From positions 1 to 64,000 of the forward strand of contig CAIYSR010000044.1 of NCBI GenBank assembly GCA_903928895.1: 64,000 bases of DNA, read 5' to 3'. The position numbers and the translations under genes are program-made. The notes beneath the pieces were generated by a model. The model worked only from the letters and a program-made list of their open reading frames with translations. It was not told the origin of the DNA and made no database searches. Of the stretch, positions 34,316-42,577 are shown piece after piece. This DNA is from an uncultured Rhodospirillales bacterium (GTDB lineage Bacteria > Pseudomonadota > Alphaproteobacteria > Acetobacterales > Acetobacteraceae). The first letter of the stretch is position 1. Each line of letters begins with the position of its first letter.

Positions 34316-35541
34316 ACGCGCCCCTCGACCTGACCTCCATCCGCGCCCAGTTCCCCATCCTGGCGCAGAAGATCCGCGGCAAGGACCTCGTCTTCCTCGA
34401 CAGCGCCGCCTCCGCCCAGAAGCCGCGCGCGGTGATCGACGCCATGGTCGGCGCCATGGAGTCCCAATACGCCAACATCCATCGCGGCCTGCACTGGATG
34501 AGCGAACGCACCACCGACGCCTACGAAGCCACCCGCGACTCCGCCGCCCGCCTGCTCAACGCCGCCGACCGCCACGAGATCGTCTTCGTCCGCAACTCCA
34601 CCGAGGGCATCAACCTCGTCGCCCACAGCTACGGCCGCGGCGTCCTGAGGCCCGGCCAGGCGGTGGTGATCTCGGAGATGGAGCACCACTCCAACATCGT
34701 GCCCTGGCAGATGCTGCGCGACGACCACGGCACCGAACTGCGCGTTGCCCCCATCACCGACACCGGCGAGCTCGACATGGCGGCCTACGAGGCGCTGTTC
34801 GCCGACGGCAAGGTCGGCCTCGTCGCCATCACCCACATGTCCAATGTTCTGGGCAGCTACACCCCCGCCGAACGCATCATCCGGATCGCCCATGATCACG
34901 GCGCCAAGGTGCTGCTCGACGGCTCCCAGGCCGTGGTCCATCGCCGCATCGACGTCCAGGCGCTTGACGCCGACTTCTACGTCTTCACCGGTCACAAGCT
35001 GTACGGGCCGACCGGCATCGGCGTGCTCTACGGCAAGCGTGAACTGCTGGAAGCCATGCCGCCCTGGATGGGTGGCGGCGACATGATCTCGTCCGTGACC
35101 TACGAACGCTCCACCTGGGCCCAAGTCCCCCACAAGTTCGAGGCCGGCACCCCCGCCATCCTCGAAGGCATCGGCCTCAACGCGGCGATCAAATGGGTCG
35201 AAGCCATCGGCTACGATGCCATCGCCGCCCACGAAGCCGCCCTCACCGACCACGGCCTCGCCCGTCTCTCCGCCATCGAGGGCCTCACCGTGATCGGCCG
35301 CGCCCAGGATCGCGGCGGGGTGATCTCCTTCACCCTCGACCGCGCGCACGCCCATGACATCGCCACCCTGCTCGACCGCGCCGGCATCGCGGTCCGCGCC
35401 GGCCACCACTGCGCCGAACCCCTGATGCGCCGGCTCGGCCTGGAGTCGACCGCGCGCGCCAGTTTCGGAATCTACACCACCACGGCCGAAATCGACTTCC
35501 TTGCGGAGACGCTGACCAAGGTGCGGGAGTTCTTCCGGTAA
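34312..35541 (+). CDS. sufS: Cysteine desulfurase SufS
   Basis: 409-aa group II PLP enzyme taking sulfur from L-cysteine. PLP lysine K229 sits in FTGHKLYGPTGIG, and catalytic Cys367 in AGHHCAEPLM. NIHRGLHWMSERTTDAYE near residue 55-72 is typical for SufS. The ATG at 34312 overlaps the sufD stop; the frame runs open further upstream but inside sufD. Its sulfur would be passed to SufU, encoded next, rather than SufE. Confidence 0.96.
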   Translation: MNAPLDLTSIRAQFPILAQKIRGKDLVFLDSAASAQKPRAVIDAMVGAMESQYANIHRGLHWMSERTTDAYEATRDSAARLLNAADRHEIVFVRNSTEGINLVAHSYGRGVLRPGQAVVISEMEHHSNIVPWQMLRDDHGTELRVAPITDTGELDMAAYEALFADGKVGLVAITHMSNVLGSYTPAERIIRIAHDHGAKVLLDGSQAVVHRRIDVQALDADFYVFTGHKLYGPTGIGVLYGKRELLEAMPPWMGGGDMISSVTYERSTWAQVPHKFEAGTPAILEGIGLNAAIKWVEAIGYDAIAAHEAALTDHGLARLSAIEGLTVIGRAQDRGGVISFTLDRAHAHDIATLLDRAGIAVRAGHHCAEPLMRRLGLESTARASFGIYTTTAEIDFLAETLTKVREFFR

Positions 35542-35993
35542 TGTTCGAGGACCTGCGCGACCTCTACAACGCCACCATCCTCGAGCGCGGCCGCCGCCCC
35601 CGACACATGCGCCGGCTCGATGATTTCGACGCCACCGCCAAGGGCGACAACCCGATGTGCGGCGATCGGGTGCAGGTCTGGCTCAAATATGCCGGCGACG
35701 GCAGCATCGCCGCCACCGGGTTCGATGCCCGCGGCTGCGAAATCAGCAAAGCCGCAGCCGACCTCATGGTCGAGGCCGTGGCCGGCCGCAGCGCCGACGA
35801 TACCAAGGCGCTGTTCGCCGCGTTCCGCACCCTGGCACAGACCGGCTCCTGCCCCGATCACGCCGCGGCGCTGGCGCCGATGGCACCGCTGGCCGCCGTC
35901 CACGAGTACCCCTCCCGCATCAAATGCGCGACGCTGCCATGGCACGCGTTGATCGCCGCGCTCGACGGCAAGGGAGTTTCCTCCAGTGAATGA
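35541..35993 (+). CDS. sufU: Sulfur-transfer protein SufU
   Basis: 150-aa NifU-N-like protein with the zinc site typical of SufU: Cys40-x-Asp42 (NPMCGD), Cys66 (ARGCEIS) and Cys129 (RIKCATLPWHAL). In SufU, zinc ligand exchange with SufS accepts the persulfide (family knowledge). The ATG at 35541 shares one base with the sufS stop (TAATG). The insert between the second and third cysteines is of standard SufU length, not IscU. Confidence 0.92.
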   Translation: MFEDLRDLYNATILERGRRPRHMRRLDDFDATAKGDNPMCGDRVQVWLKYAGDGSIAATGFDARGCEISKAAADLMVEAVAGRSADDTKALFAAFRTLAQTGSCPDHAAALAPMAPLAAVHEYPSRIKCATLPWHALIAALDGKGVSSSE

Positions 35994-36000
35994 GGGCGAC

Positions 36001-36354
36001 ATGACCCAACCCCAGGTCGGCACCTGGACTCCCGATGGCGCCACCGAGGGCACCCCCTCGGAAGACGCCCTGATCGCCGCCTGCGCGAGCGTCTACGATC
36101 CGGAAATTCCGGTTAATATCTACGAACTCGGCCTGATCTATGCCATCGACATCAACGGCGCCGGCAATGTGAAGGTCGAGATGACGCTCACCGCCCCGGC
36201 CTGCCCCTCGGCGCAGGAACTGCCGGAGCAGGTGCGCGACGCCATCCTCGCCGTGCCCGGGGTGACGACCTGTGATGTCGATATTGTCTGGGACCCGCCA
36301 TGGGACCAGAGCCGGATGACCGAAGACGCGCGGCTCGCGCTCAACATGTTCTGA
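36001..36354 (+). CDS. sufT: SUF system MIP18-family protein SufT
   Basis: 117-aa DUF59/MIP18 protein, an auxiliary Fe-S maturation factor. Seen: ASVYDPEIPVNIYELGLIY, the conserved Cys in TAPACPSAQELP, and VDIVWDPPWDQSRMTEDAR, the classic end of SufT/PaaD-type proteins. The ATG at 36001 with GAGG seven bases upstream was chosen over an in-frame GTG at 35986. It follows sufU by 7 bp. Confidence 0.9.
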   Translation: MTQPQVGTWTPDGATEGTPSEDALIAACASVYDPEIPVNIYELGLIYAIDINGAGNVKVEMTLTAPACPSAQELPEQVRDAILAVPGVTTCDVDIVWDPPWDQSRMTEDARLALNMF

Positions 36355-36374
36355 AACAGAACGGGGGAACACAC

Positions 36375-36758
36375 ATGAGCACCACCACTGCCGCACCGGC
36401 CCGCCCGAAGCGCGAACTGCCGCCGCTGATGGCGCTGACCGACACCGCCGCGGAGCGCCTGCGCACGCTCTACGCCACCGGTGCGGCCAATGGCCAGGAT
36501 GGCAAGCTGCTCCGCATCTCGGTCAATACCAAAGGCTGCTCCGGCCTCGCCTACGACATGACCTGGACCGCCGAACCCGGCCCCGGCGACGAGCGGGTGA
36601 GTGACAAGGGCGTGACCGTGCTGGTCGACCGCAAGGCCAGTCTTTTCCTCATCGGCACAACCATGGATTATGAGGTCAAGGCGCTCTCGGCCGGCTTCAC
36701 CTTCGTGAACCCGAACGAGAAGGGGCGCTGCGGCTGCGGCGAGAGCTTCCACGTCTAG
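36375..36758 (+). CDS. sufA: A-type Fe-S carrier (SufA/IscA/ErpA-like)
   Basis: 127-aa HesB/IscA-fold protein carrying Fe-S clusters to targets. The three invariant cysteines are Cys55 (TKGCSGLAY), Cys119 and Cys121 (GRCGCGESF). The N-terminal extension of about 20 residues (MSTTTAAPARPKRELPPL) is disordered. The ATG at 36375 has an upstream GGGG stretch and is 20 bp after the sufT stop. Last suf gene before a strong hairpin. Confidence 0.92.
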   Translation: MSTTTAAPARPKRELPPLMALTDTAAERLRTLYATGAANGQDGKLLRISVNTKGCSGLAYDMTWTAEPGPGDERVSDKGVTVLVDRKASLFLIGTTMDYEVKALSAGFTFVNPNEKGRCGCGESFHV

Positions 36759-36765
36759 TGCGGTC

Positions 36766-36809
36766 GCGTGATCCGCGCCACCGGGTGGGTCCACCAGGCG
36801 CGATCACGC
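36766..36809 (+). terminator. Long hairpin between sufA and cysE
   Basis: Outer stem GCGTGATCCGCGCC pairs with GGCGCGATCACGC (one bulge), and an inner GGTGG-GT-CCACC stem extends it. There is no T-run after it, so it may attenuate, stabilise the suf mRNA 3' end or act as a processing site rather than be a classical terminator. Confidence 0.5.
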
Positions 36810-36824
36810 TCAAGGAGAGAGCAG

Positions 36825-37658
36825 ATGTCCGACCTTGATTGCGGCGTGCGTGCGGTCCATGTGCCGGAGGCGGTCGAAGTCTGGCAGACCATCCTGCGCG
36901 AGGCCAGCCAGGCCGTGGTGCGGGACCGGCTGATGAGCCGCGTCGTCAATGTCCTCGTCACCCCGCACAGCGACCTCGCCGGCGCCATGGCCTGCCTGCT
37001 CGCGCGCAAGCTGCATGACGACGGCATCGACCGGCCGACCTTGGCCGGCCTGATCTCCGACGCCTACGAGGACATGCCGGATATCGTCGCCGCCACCGCG
37101 GCCGACCTGCTCGCCATCCGCGACCGCGATCCCTCCTGCGAGGACCTGCTCACCCCGTTCCTCTACTTCAAAGGCTTCCAGGCCCTGCAAGCCCACCGGG
37201 TTTCGCACTGGCTGTGGACCGGGGGACGCATCCACCTGGCGCGCCACATGCAAAGCCGCATCTCCGAGACCTTCGCCGCCGATTTCCACCCCGCCGCGCG
37301 CATGGGCCGGGGCATCATGATCGACCACGGCACCAGCCTGGTGATCGGCGAAACCTCGGTGGTCGAGGATGACGTCTCGATGCTCCAGGAAGTCACCCTC
37401 GGCGGCACCGGCAAGGCCGGCGGCGACCGGCACCCCAAGGTGCGCCGCGGCGTGCTGATCGGCGCCGGCGCAAAAATCCTCGGCAACATCACCGTCGGCG
37501 AGGGCGCCAAGGTCGGCGCCGGCTCCATCGTGCTCGACAACGTCGCGCCCTTCACCACCGTCGTCGGCGTTCCCGCCCGGCCGGTGGCGCGCAACGCCGC
37601 CATGGCGGCCCTGACCATGGACCAGACCTGGCCGCACGATCACGATCGCACCGGCTGA
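36825..37658 (+). CDS. cysE: Serine O-acetyltransferase
   Basis: 277-aa enzyme making O-acetylserine, the first step of cysteine synthesis. An N-terminal helical domain (AVEVWQTILREASQAV) is followed by left-handed beta-helix hexapeptide repeats with the catalytic region FHPAARMGRGIMIDHGTSLV and GETSVVEDDVSMLQEVTLGG, where the two histidines are retained. Its C-terminal tail does not end in Ile, the usual residue for docking to CysK. AAGGAGAG precedes the ATG at 36825. Placement after suf links cysteine supply to SufS (inference). Confidence 0.93.
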   Translation: MSDLDCGVRAVHVPEAVEVWQTILREASQAVVRDRLMSRVVNVLVTPHSDLAGAMACLLARKLHDDGIDRPTLAGLISDAYEDMPDIVAATAADLLAIRDRDPSCEDLLTPFLYFKGFQALQAHRVSHWLWTGGRIHLARHMQSRISETFAADFHPAARMGRGIMIDHGTSLVIGETSVVEDDVSMLQEVTLGGTGKAGGDRHPKVRRGVLIGAGAKILGNITVGEGAKVGAGSIVLDNVAPFTTVVGVPARPVARNAAMAALTMDQTWPHDHDRTG

Positions 37659-37662
37659 AGGC

Positions 37663-37686
37663 GCCGGGGCAAGCGCTTGCCCCGGC
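37663..37686 (+). repeat. Perfect 24-bp palindrome
   Basis: GCCGGGGCAAGC directly followed by its reverse complement, between cysE and murJ. No T-run. It could be a bidirectional terminator-like stem or a protein binding site. Confidence 0.5.
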
Positions 37687-37711
37687 CCGGCGAGTGCCTG
37701 TACCAGGGGTC

Positions 37712-39244
37712 ATGCTCCGTAGCATTCTCACCGTCGGCGGCTGGACCATGGCCAGCCGCATCCTGGGCTTTCTGCGCGACATCCTGATCGCCGCCCTGCT
37801 TGGCGCCGGCCCGGTGGCGGACGCGTTTTTCGTCGCCAACAAGCTGCCCAACCTGTTCCGCCGGCTCTTCGGCGAGGGCGCCTTCAATGCCGCCTTCGTG
37901 CCCTCGTTCTCCGCCCTGCTCGCCGGCGACGGGATCGATGCCGCCCGCCGGTTCGCCGCCGAGGCGACCTCGGTGATGCTGTTCTGGCTGCTCGGCCTCA
38001 CCGTGCTGTTCGAAGTGTTCATGCCCGTCGTGCTGCTGCTCCTGGCGCCGGGGTTCCATGCCGATCCGGCGAAATTCGCCACCGCCGTCGAGCTCAGCCG
38101 CATCACCTTCCCCTACATGCCGCTGATCTGCCTGACCGCGCTGTTCTCCGGCGTGCTCAACGGGCTCGACCGTTTTGCCGCCGCCGCCGCCGCGCCGGTG
38201 ATCTACAACCTCACCTCGATCGGCTTCATGCTCGGCCTGGCCGGCCTGGTGCCGACCACAGGGCATGCACTGGCCTGGGGGGTGTCGGCTTCGGGCGTGT
38301 TCCAGCTCGCCTTGCTGGTCTGGGCGGTCCGCCGTGCCGGCATGCGGTTCACCTTGCCGCGGCCGCGCCTGACGCCGGGGATGCGCCTGCTGTTCCGCCG
38401 CATGCTGCCGGGGCTGCTGGGCGCGGGGGTGACGCAGCTCAATCTCGCCGTCGACACCGTGATCAGCACGCTGCTGCCAAATGGCATCGTCTCGATCCTG
38501 TACTACGCCGACCGCATCAACCAGCTGCCGCTCGGCACCATCGGCGTCGCCGTCGGCACCGCGCTGCTGCCCACCCTGTCGCGCCAGGCCCAGGCGGGCG
38601 ACGACGGGGCGGCACGCTCCACCCTCAATCGCGCGATCGAATACGCCCTGGCGCTGACCCTGCCCGCGACGCTGGCGCTGCTCACCATTCCTGCGCCCAT
38701 TCTGGCCGTGCTGTTCGAGCGCGGCGCCTTCACCGCCGAGGATGTGCGACTGTCCGCCCAGGCGCTGGCCGCCTACGCCGCGGGGCTTCCGGTGTTCGTG
38801 CTGGTGAAGGTGCTGATCCCGGGGTTCTTCGCCCGCGGCGACACTGCCGCCCCGGTGAAGATCGGGACCGCCTGCGTGGTCCTCAATCTGGCGCTCAACG
38901 TCGCCTTCGTGGTGCCACTGCAGCATCTCGGCCCGCCGCTATCCTCCGCCATCGCGGCCTGGGCCAACGTCGCGGCGCTGGCATGGCTGCTGCGGCGGCG
39001 CGGCCATCTGGCGGCCGATGCCACCCTGCTGCGCGTCGTGCCGCGCATGCTGGCGGCCGGGGCGGCGATGGTGATCGCCCTGCTGGTGCTGCGCATCGTC
39101 GTCTTCGAGCCGCTCGCCGCCTCCAAGCTGTGGCGCTGGGCCGGGCTCGGCGCCCTCGTGCTCGGCGGCTCCGCGGTCTACGGCATCGCGGGCCAGATCT
39201 TCGGTGCCTTCGACCTCCGCACGATGGCGCGCCGCCGCCGCTGA
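37712..39244 (+). CDS. murJ: Lipid II flippase MurJ
   Basis: 510-aa MOP-family membrane protein with about fourteen helices, flipping lipid II across the inner membrane. N-terminal SRILGFLRDILIAALLGAGP and NKLPNLFRRLFGEGAFNAAF, and internal YYADRINQLPLGTIGVAVGT, are MurJ hallmarks; the conserved charged residues of the central cavity (Arg in the FLRD helix, Asp in DAFF) are present. The ATG at 37712 gives the standard N-terminus; an in-frame GTG at 37694 is less likely. Confidence 0.94.
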   Translation: MLRSILTVGGWTMASRILGFLRDILIAALLGAGPVADAFFVANKLPNLFRRLFGEGAFNAAFVPSFSALLAGDGIDAARRFAAEATSVMLFWLLGLTVLFEVFMPVVLLLLAPGFHADPAKFATAVELSRITFPYMPLICLTALFSGVLNGLDRFAAAAAAPVIYNLTSIGFMLGLAGLVPTTGHALAWGVSASGVFQLALLVWAVRRAGMRFTLPRPRLTPGMRLLFRRMLPGLLGAGVTQLNLAVDTVISTLLPNGIVSILYYADRINQLPLGTIGVAVGTALLPTLSRQAQAGDDGAARSTLNRAIEYALALTLPATLALLTIPAPILAVLFERGAFTAEDVRLSAQALAAYAAGLPVFVLVKVLIPGFFARGDTAAPVKIGTACVVLNLALNVAFVVPLQHLGPPLSSAIAAWANVAALAWLLRRRGHLAADATLLRVVPRMLAAGAAMVIALLVLRIVVFEPLAASKLWRWAGLGALVLGGSAVYGIAGQIFGAFDLRTMARRRR

Positions 39245-39260
39245 GCCTGACGCGGGCAAT

Positions 39261-39277
39261 TGCACATGATTTGTGCA
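39261..39277 (+). promoter_or_regulatory. NtrC-type enhancer site
   Basis: TGCACA-N5-TGTGCA, matching the dyad recognised by NtrC (consensus TGCAC with GTGCA on the other arm). It lies about 50 bp upstream of the sigma-54 boxes of glnK. Confidence 0.8.
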
Positions 39278-39327
39278 TTTTCGCTGCTTGCCTTCGCGGA
39301 ATCCGCCATCATTCGCGGGGAATCGTC

Positions 39328-39343
39328 TGGCACGGTTCTTGTT
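39328..39343 (+). promoter_or_regulatory. Sigma-54 promoter of glnK-amtB
   Basis: TGGCACG-N4-TTGTT with GG and GT at the -24/-12 spacing (consensus TGGCACG-N4-TTGCW). Transcription would start near 39354, about 75 bp before the glnK ATG. With the NtrC site it predicts nitrogen-limitation control. Confidence 0.85.
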
Positions 39344-39345
39344 AA

Positions 39346-39768
<423 letters not shown>

Positions 39769-39787
39769 GCGCCACGCAGAAGGACCA

Positions 39788-41155
39788 ATGAGCATGAAAA
39801 CCCTCCTCCGGCGCGCCGCTTTCGCGCTCCCCCTGCTGGCGCTGAGCGCCTCGGCCTTCGCCGAGGATGCCGCCGCCCCCAAGCTCGATTCCGGCGACAC
39901 CGCCTGGATGCTCACCAGCACCGCCCTGGTCCTGCTGATGACGATCCCGGGCCTGGCCCTGTTCTACGCCGGCATGGTGCGCAAAAAGAACATCCTCGCC
40001 ACCATGATGCAGTCCTTCGCCATCACCGCCCTGGTCACCGTGATCTGGATGATCGCGGGCTACTCGCTCGCCTTCACCAACGGCAACGCCTATATCGGTG
40101 ACCTCAGCCGCTTCTTCCTCAACGGCTTCGGCGCCAACTGGGACAAGCCCTTCATCCTCGGTGCCGGCCTGAAGGACCTCGAGCAGGTGCAGACCGTGCC
40201 CGAGAGCGTCTTCATGATGTTCCAGATGACGTTTGCCATCATCACCCCGGCGCTGATCGCCGGCGCCTTCGCCGACCGCATGAAGTTCTCCGCGCTGCTG
40301 GTGTTCATCACGCTGTGGTCGCTGCTGGTCTATTCGCCCGTCGCCCATTGGGTGTGGGCGCCGACCGGCTGGCTGAACGCGGGCGTCTTCGGCCTGCCCG
40401 GCGCGGCCGACTTCGCCGGCGGCACCGTGGTGCACATCAACGCCGGCATCGCCGGCCTCGTCTGCGCCTTCGTGCTGGGCAAGCGCGTCGGCTACGGCAC
40501 CGACAACATGGCGCCCTTCAACGTCAGCCTCGCCGTGATCGGCGCCTCGCTGCTGTGGGTCGGCTGGTTCGGCTTCAACGCCGGTTCCGCGGTCGCCGCC
40601 AACGGCCGCGCCGGCATGGCGATGACCGTCACGCAGATCGCCACCGCCGCCGCCGCCCTGTCCTGGACGTTCGCGGAATGGGCCGCCAAGGGCAAACCCT
40701 CCGTCCTCGGCGCCATCTCTGGTGCGGTCGCCGGCCTCGTCGCGATCACCCCGGCCTCGGGCTTCGTGCTCCCCGGCCCGGCCCTGATCATCGGCATCGT
40801 CGCCGGCGTGGTCTGCTTCTGGTCGGCCACCTCGCTCAAGCACATGATGGGCTATGACGACAGCCTCGATGCCTTCGGCGTCCATGGCGTCGGCGGCATC
40901 ATCGGCGCGCTGCTCACCGGCGTCTTCGCCTTCGGCCCCTTCACCGCGACCAAGGACGCACCGCTCGGCACCAACATCGGCGGCCTCGCCCAATTCGAAT
41001 CCCAGGTCGTGGCGGTGCTGGCCACTCTGATCTGGTCGGGCGTGCTCACCTTCATCATCCTCAAGATCGTCGACGCCGTCGTCGGCCTGCGGGTGACCGA
41101 AGAAGAGGAACGCGAAGGCCTCGACGTGGTGCTTCACGGCGAGCGGATCGGCTGA
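39788..41155 (+). CDS. amtB: Ammonium transporter
   Basis: 455 aa. A cleavable signal peptide (LLRRAAFALPLLALSASAFA) precedes the eleven-helix Amt channel. Conserved features are VHINAGIAGLVCAFVLGKRV, WVGWFGFNAGSAVAANGRAG, and the twin pore histidines (VVHINAG and DAFGVHGVGGIIG). The ATG at 39788 has AGAAGGA just upstream; a second ATG follows at 39794. The cytosolic C-terminal tail (TEEEEREGLDVVLHGE) is the P-II contact. Co-transcribed with glnK. Confidence 0.95.
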   Translation: MSMKTLLRRAAFALPLLALSASAFAEDAAAPKLDSGDTAWMLTSTALVLLMTIPGLALFYAGMVRKKNILATMMQSFAITALVTVIWMIAGYSLAFTNGNAYIGDLSRFFLNGFGANWDKPFILGAGLKDLEQVQTVPESVFMMFQMTFAIITPALIAGAFADRMKFSALLVFITLWSLLVYSPVAHWVWAPTGWLNAGVFGLPGAADFAGGTVVHINAGIAGLVCAFVLGKRVGYGTDNMAPFNVSLAVIGASLLWVGWFGFNAGSAVAANGRAGMAMTVTQIATAAAALSWTFAEWAAKGKPSVLGAISGAVAGLVAITPASGFVLPGPALIIGIVAGVVCFWSATSLKHMMGYDDSLDAFGVHGVGGIIGALLTGVFAFGPFTATKDAPLGTNIGGLAQFESQVVAVLATLIWSGVLTFIILKIVDAVVGLRVTEEEEREGLDVVLHGERIG

Positions 41156-41180
41156 TCCGCATCGGCCCGCGAGCAGAAAA

Positions 41181-41209
41181 GGCCGCCCGGGCAACCGGGC
41201 GGCCTTTTT
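41181..41209 (+). terminator. Intrinsic terminator of glnK-amtB
   Basis: Perfect stem GGCCGCCCGG / CCGGGCGGCC with GCAA loop followed by TTTTT. A clear Rho-independent terminator 26 bp after amtB. Confidence 0.92.
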
Positions 41210-41218
41210 CAGGTCAAG

Positions 41219-41258
41219 AAAGCGCTTCTTTTTTTGGAAAAAAAGAAGCAAAAAAACT
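41219..41258 (+). repeat. AT-hairpin repeat, copy G
   Basis: AAGC then stem GCTTCTTTTTTT / AAAAAAAGAAGC with a 2-base loop and a following A-run. It lies immediately after the amtB terminator, so a second terminator is not needed here. Confidence 0.85.
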
Positions 41259-41280
41259 GCGCCCATATGCGGTAGGATCG

Positions 41281-41784
41281 ATGCCCCAATCCCCCTGGCG
41301 CCTGCGCTCGCTTCAACCCGGCGACATCGGCTGGGTCATCGCCCGCCACGGTGAGATCTACACCAGCGAATTCGGCTGGGATGGCACGTTCGAATACCTG
41401 GTCGCCGAGATCGCCGCCGGGGTGATGAAAACCTTCGACCCGGCGCGCGAGAACGCCTGGATCGCTGAGCGTGATGGCATCCGCCTCGGCGCCGTCTTCC
41501 TGGTCGGCGCCGGCGGCGAGGCCGCCAAATTGCGCATGCTCATCGTCGATCCCGCCGCCCGCGGCCTCGGCATCGGCGCCCGTCTGGTGGCGGAATGCAC
41601 AAGCTTCGCCCGCGCCGCCGGCTACCGCCGCATCACCTTGTGGACCCACTCCATCCTCACCGCCGCGCGGCGCCTCTACGCCGCCGAGGGCTATGTGTTG
41701 ACCTCCTCGGCCCCGCTGCGCGCCTTCGGCGTCGAACTCACCGAGGAAACCTGGGATCTGGACCTGACCGGCCGGATCGGTTGA
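41281..41784 (+). CDS. GNAT family N-acetyltransferase
   Basis: 167-aa acetyl-CoA dependent acyltransferase. The acetyl-CoA loop is LIVDPAARGLGIGARLVAEC (Q/RxxGxG/A form: ARGLGIG), followed by GYRRITLWTHSILTAARRLYAAEGYVL. The N-terminus ARHGEIYTSEFGWDGTFEYL is that of the GNAT domains often fused to MarR regulators, although no MarR part is present here. Substrate unknown. It starts about 20 bp after AT-hairpin copy G. Confidence 0.88.
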   Translation: MPQSPWRLRSLQPGDIGWVIARHGEIYTSEFGWDGTFEYLVAEIAAGVMKTFDPARENAWIAERDGIRLGAVFLVGAGGEAAKLRMLIVDPAARGLGIGARLVAECTSFARAAGYRRITLWTHSILTAARRLYAAEGYVLTSSAPLRAFGVELTEETWDLDLTGRIG

Positions 41785-41813
41785 TATCGCCACCCATCCC
41801 AGGAGCCCCCGCG

Positions 41814-42425
41814 ATGAGCGAATATTTCTACGAGCCCCGCCTGGGCCACGGCCTGCCGCATGATCCGTTCAAGGCCATCGTCGCCCCGCGCCCGGTCGGC
41901 TGGATCACCAGCATCGACGGAAAGGGCCGGGTCAACCTCGCGCCCTACAGTTTCTTCAACGCCTTCGCCTCCCGCCCGCCCCTGGTCGGCTTCAGCACCG
42001 AGGGCTGGAAGGACAGTGTGCGCAACGTCGAGGAAACCGGCGAATTCGTCTGCAACCTGGTCTCGCGCGATCTCGCCGAGGCCATGAACATCACCGCCGC
42101 CCCCATGGCCTATGGCGACAACGAAATGATCCGCGCCGGGCTCGCCGCGGCCCCGTCGCGCCGGGTCAAGCCGCCCCGCGTCGCCCGCGCCGTGGCCGCG
42201 CTGGAATGCCGCCGCACCGCCATCATCCGCCTCACCGACGCCGACGGCGCCGAGTTGGACAACTGGCTGATCCTGGGCGAAGTGGTCGGCGTCCACATCG
42301 ACCAGGCATTCCTGCGCGATGGCATCTTCGACACCGCCGCCGCCCGCCCGGTCGCCCGCTGCGGCTATGCCGGCGACTATGCCGAGGTGACGTCGCTCTT
42401 CCAGATGACCCGGCCGCCGGCTTGA
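41814..42425 (+). CDS. Flavin reductase-like FMN-binding protein
   Basis: 203-aa split-barrel flavoprotein. FMN-binding residues are in VAPRPVGWITSIDGKGRVN and LAPYSFFNAFASRPPLVGFS; further on NTEETGEFVCNL-type VEETGEFVCNLVSRDLAEAM follows. Members reduce flavins or act as small oxidoreductases. No oxygenase partner is adjacent, so the role is open. The ATG at 41814 has AGGAG about 12 bases upstream. It follows the GNAT gene by 29 bp. Confidence 0.87.
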   Translation: MSEYFYEPRLGHGLPHDPFKAIVAPRPVGWITSIDGKGRVNLAPYSFFNAFASRPPLVGFSTEGWKDSVRNVEETGEFVCNLVSRDLAEAMNITAAPMAYGDNEMIRAGLAAAPSRRVKPPRVARAVAALECRRTAIIRLTDADGAELDNWLILGEVVGVHIDQAFLRDGIFDTAAARPVARCGYAGDYAEVTSLFQMTRPPA

Positions 42426-42467
42426 CGTCGTTGGTGCGCGGACCAAGACCGATCAGGGAAGCAAACG

Positions 42468-42495
42468 CGTTCCTTTTTTGAAAAAGCGAACTTTC
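42468..42495 (+). repeat. AT-hairpin repeat, degenerate copy H
   Basis: GCGTTCCTTTTTTG then AAAAAGCGAACTTTC. It keeps the T-run, A-run and ACTT-like tail of the family, but the stem base no longer pairs well. Confidence 0.5.
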
Positions 42496-42577
42496 ATCCA
42501 TAAGCTCCTTGATCGGCCACATTCTCGGGCTCCGCAAAAAACTGGCGTGTTGGAAAGAGCCCCGTTAGGCTCTGGTC

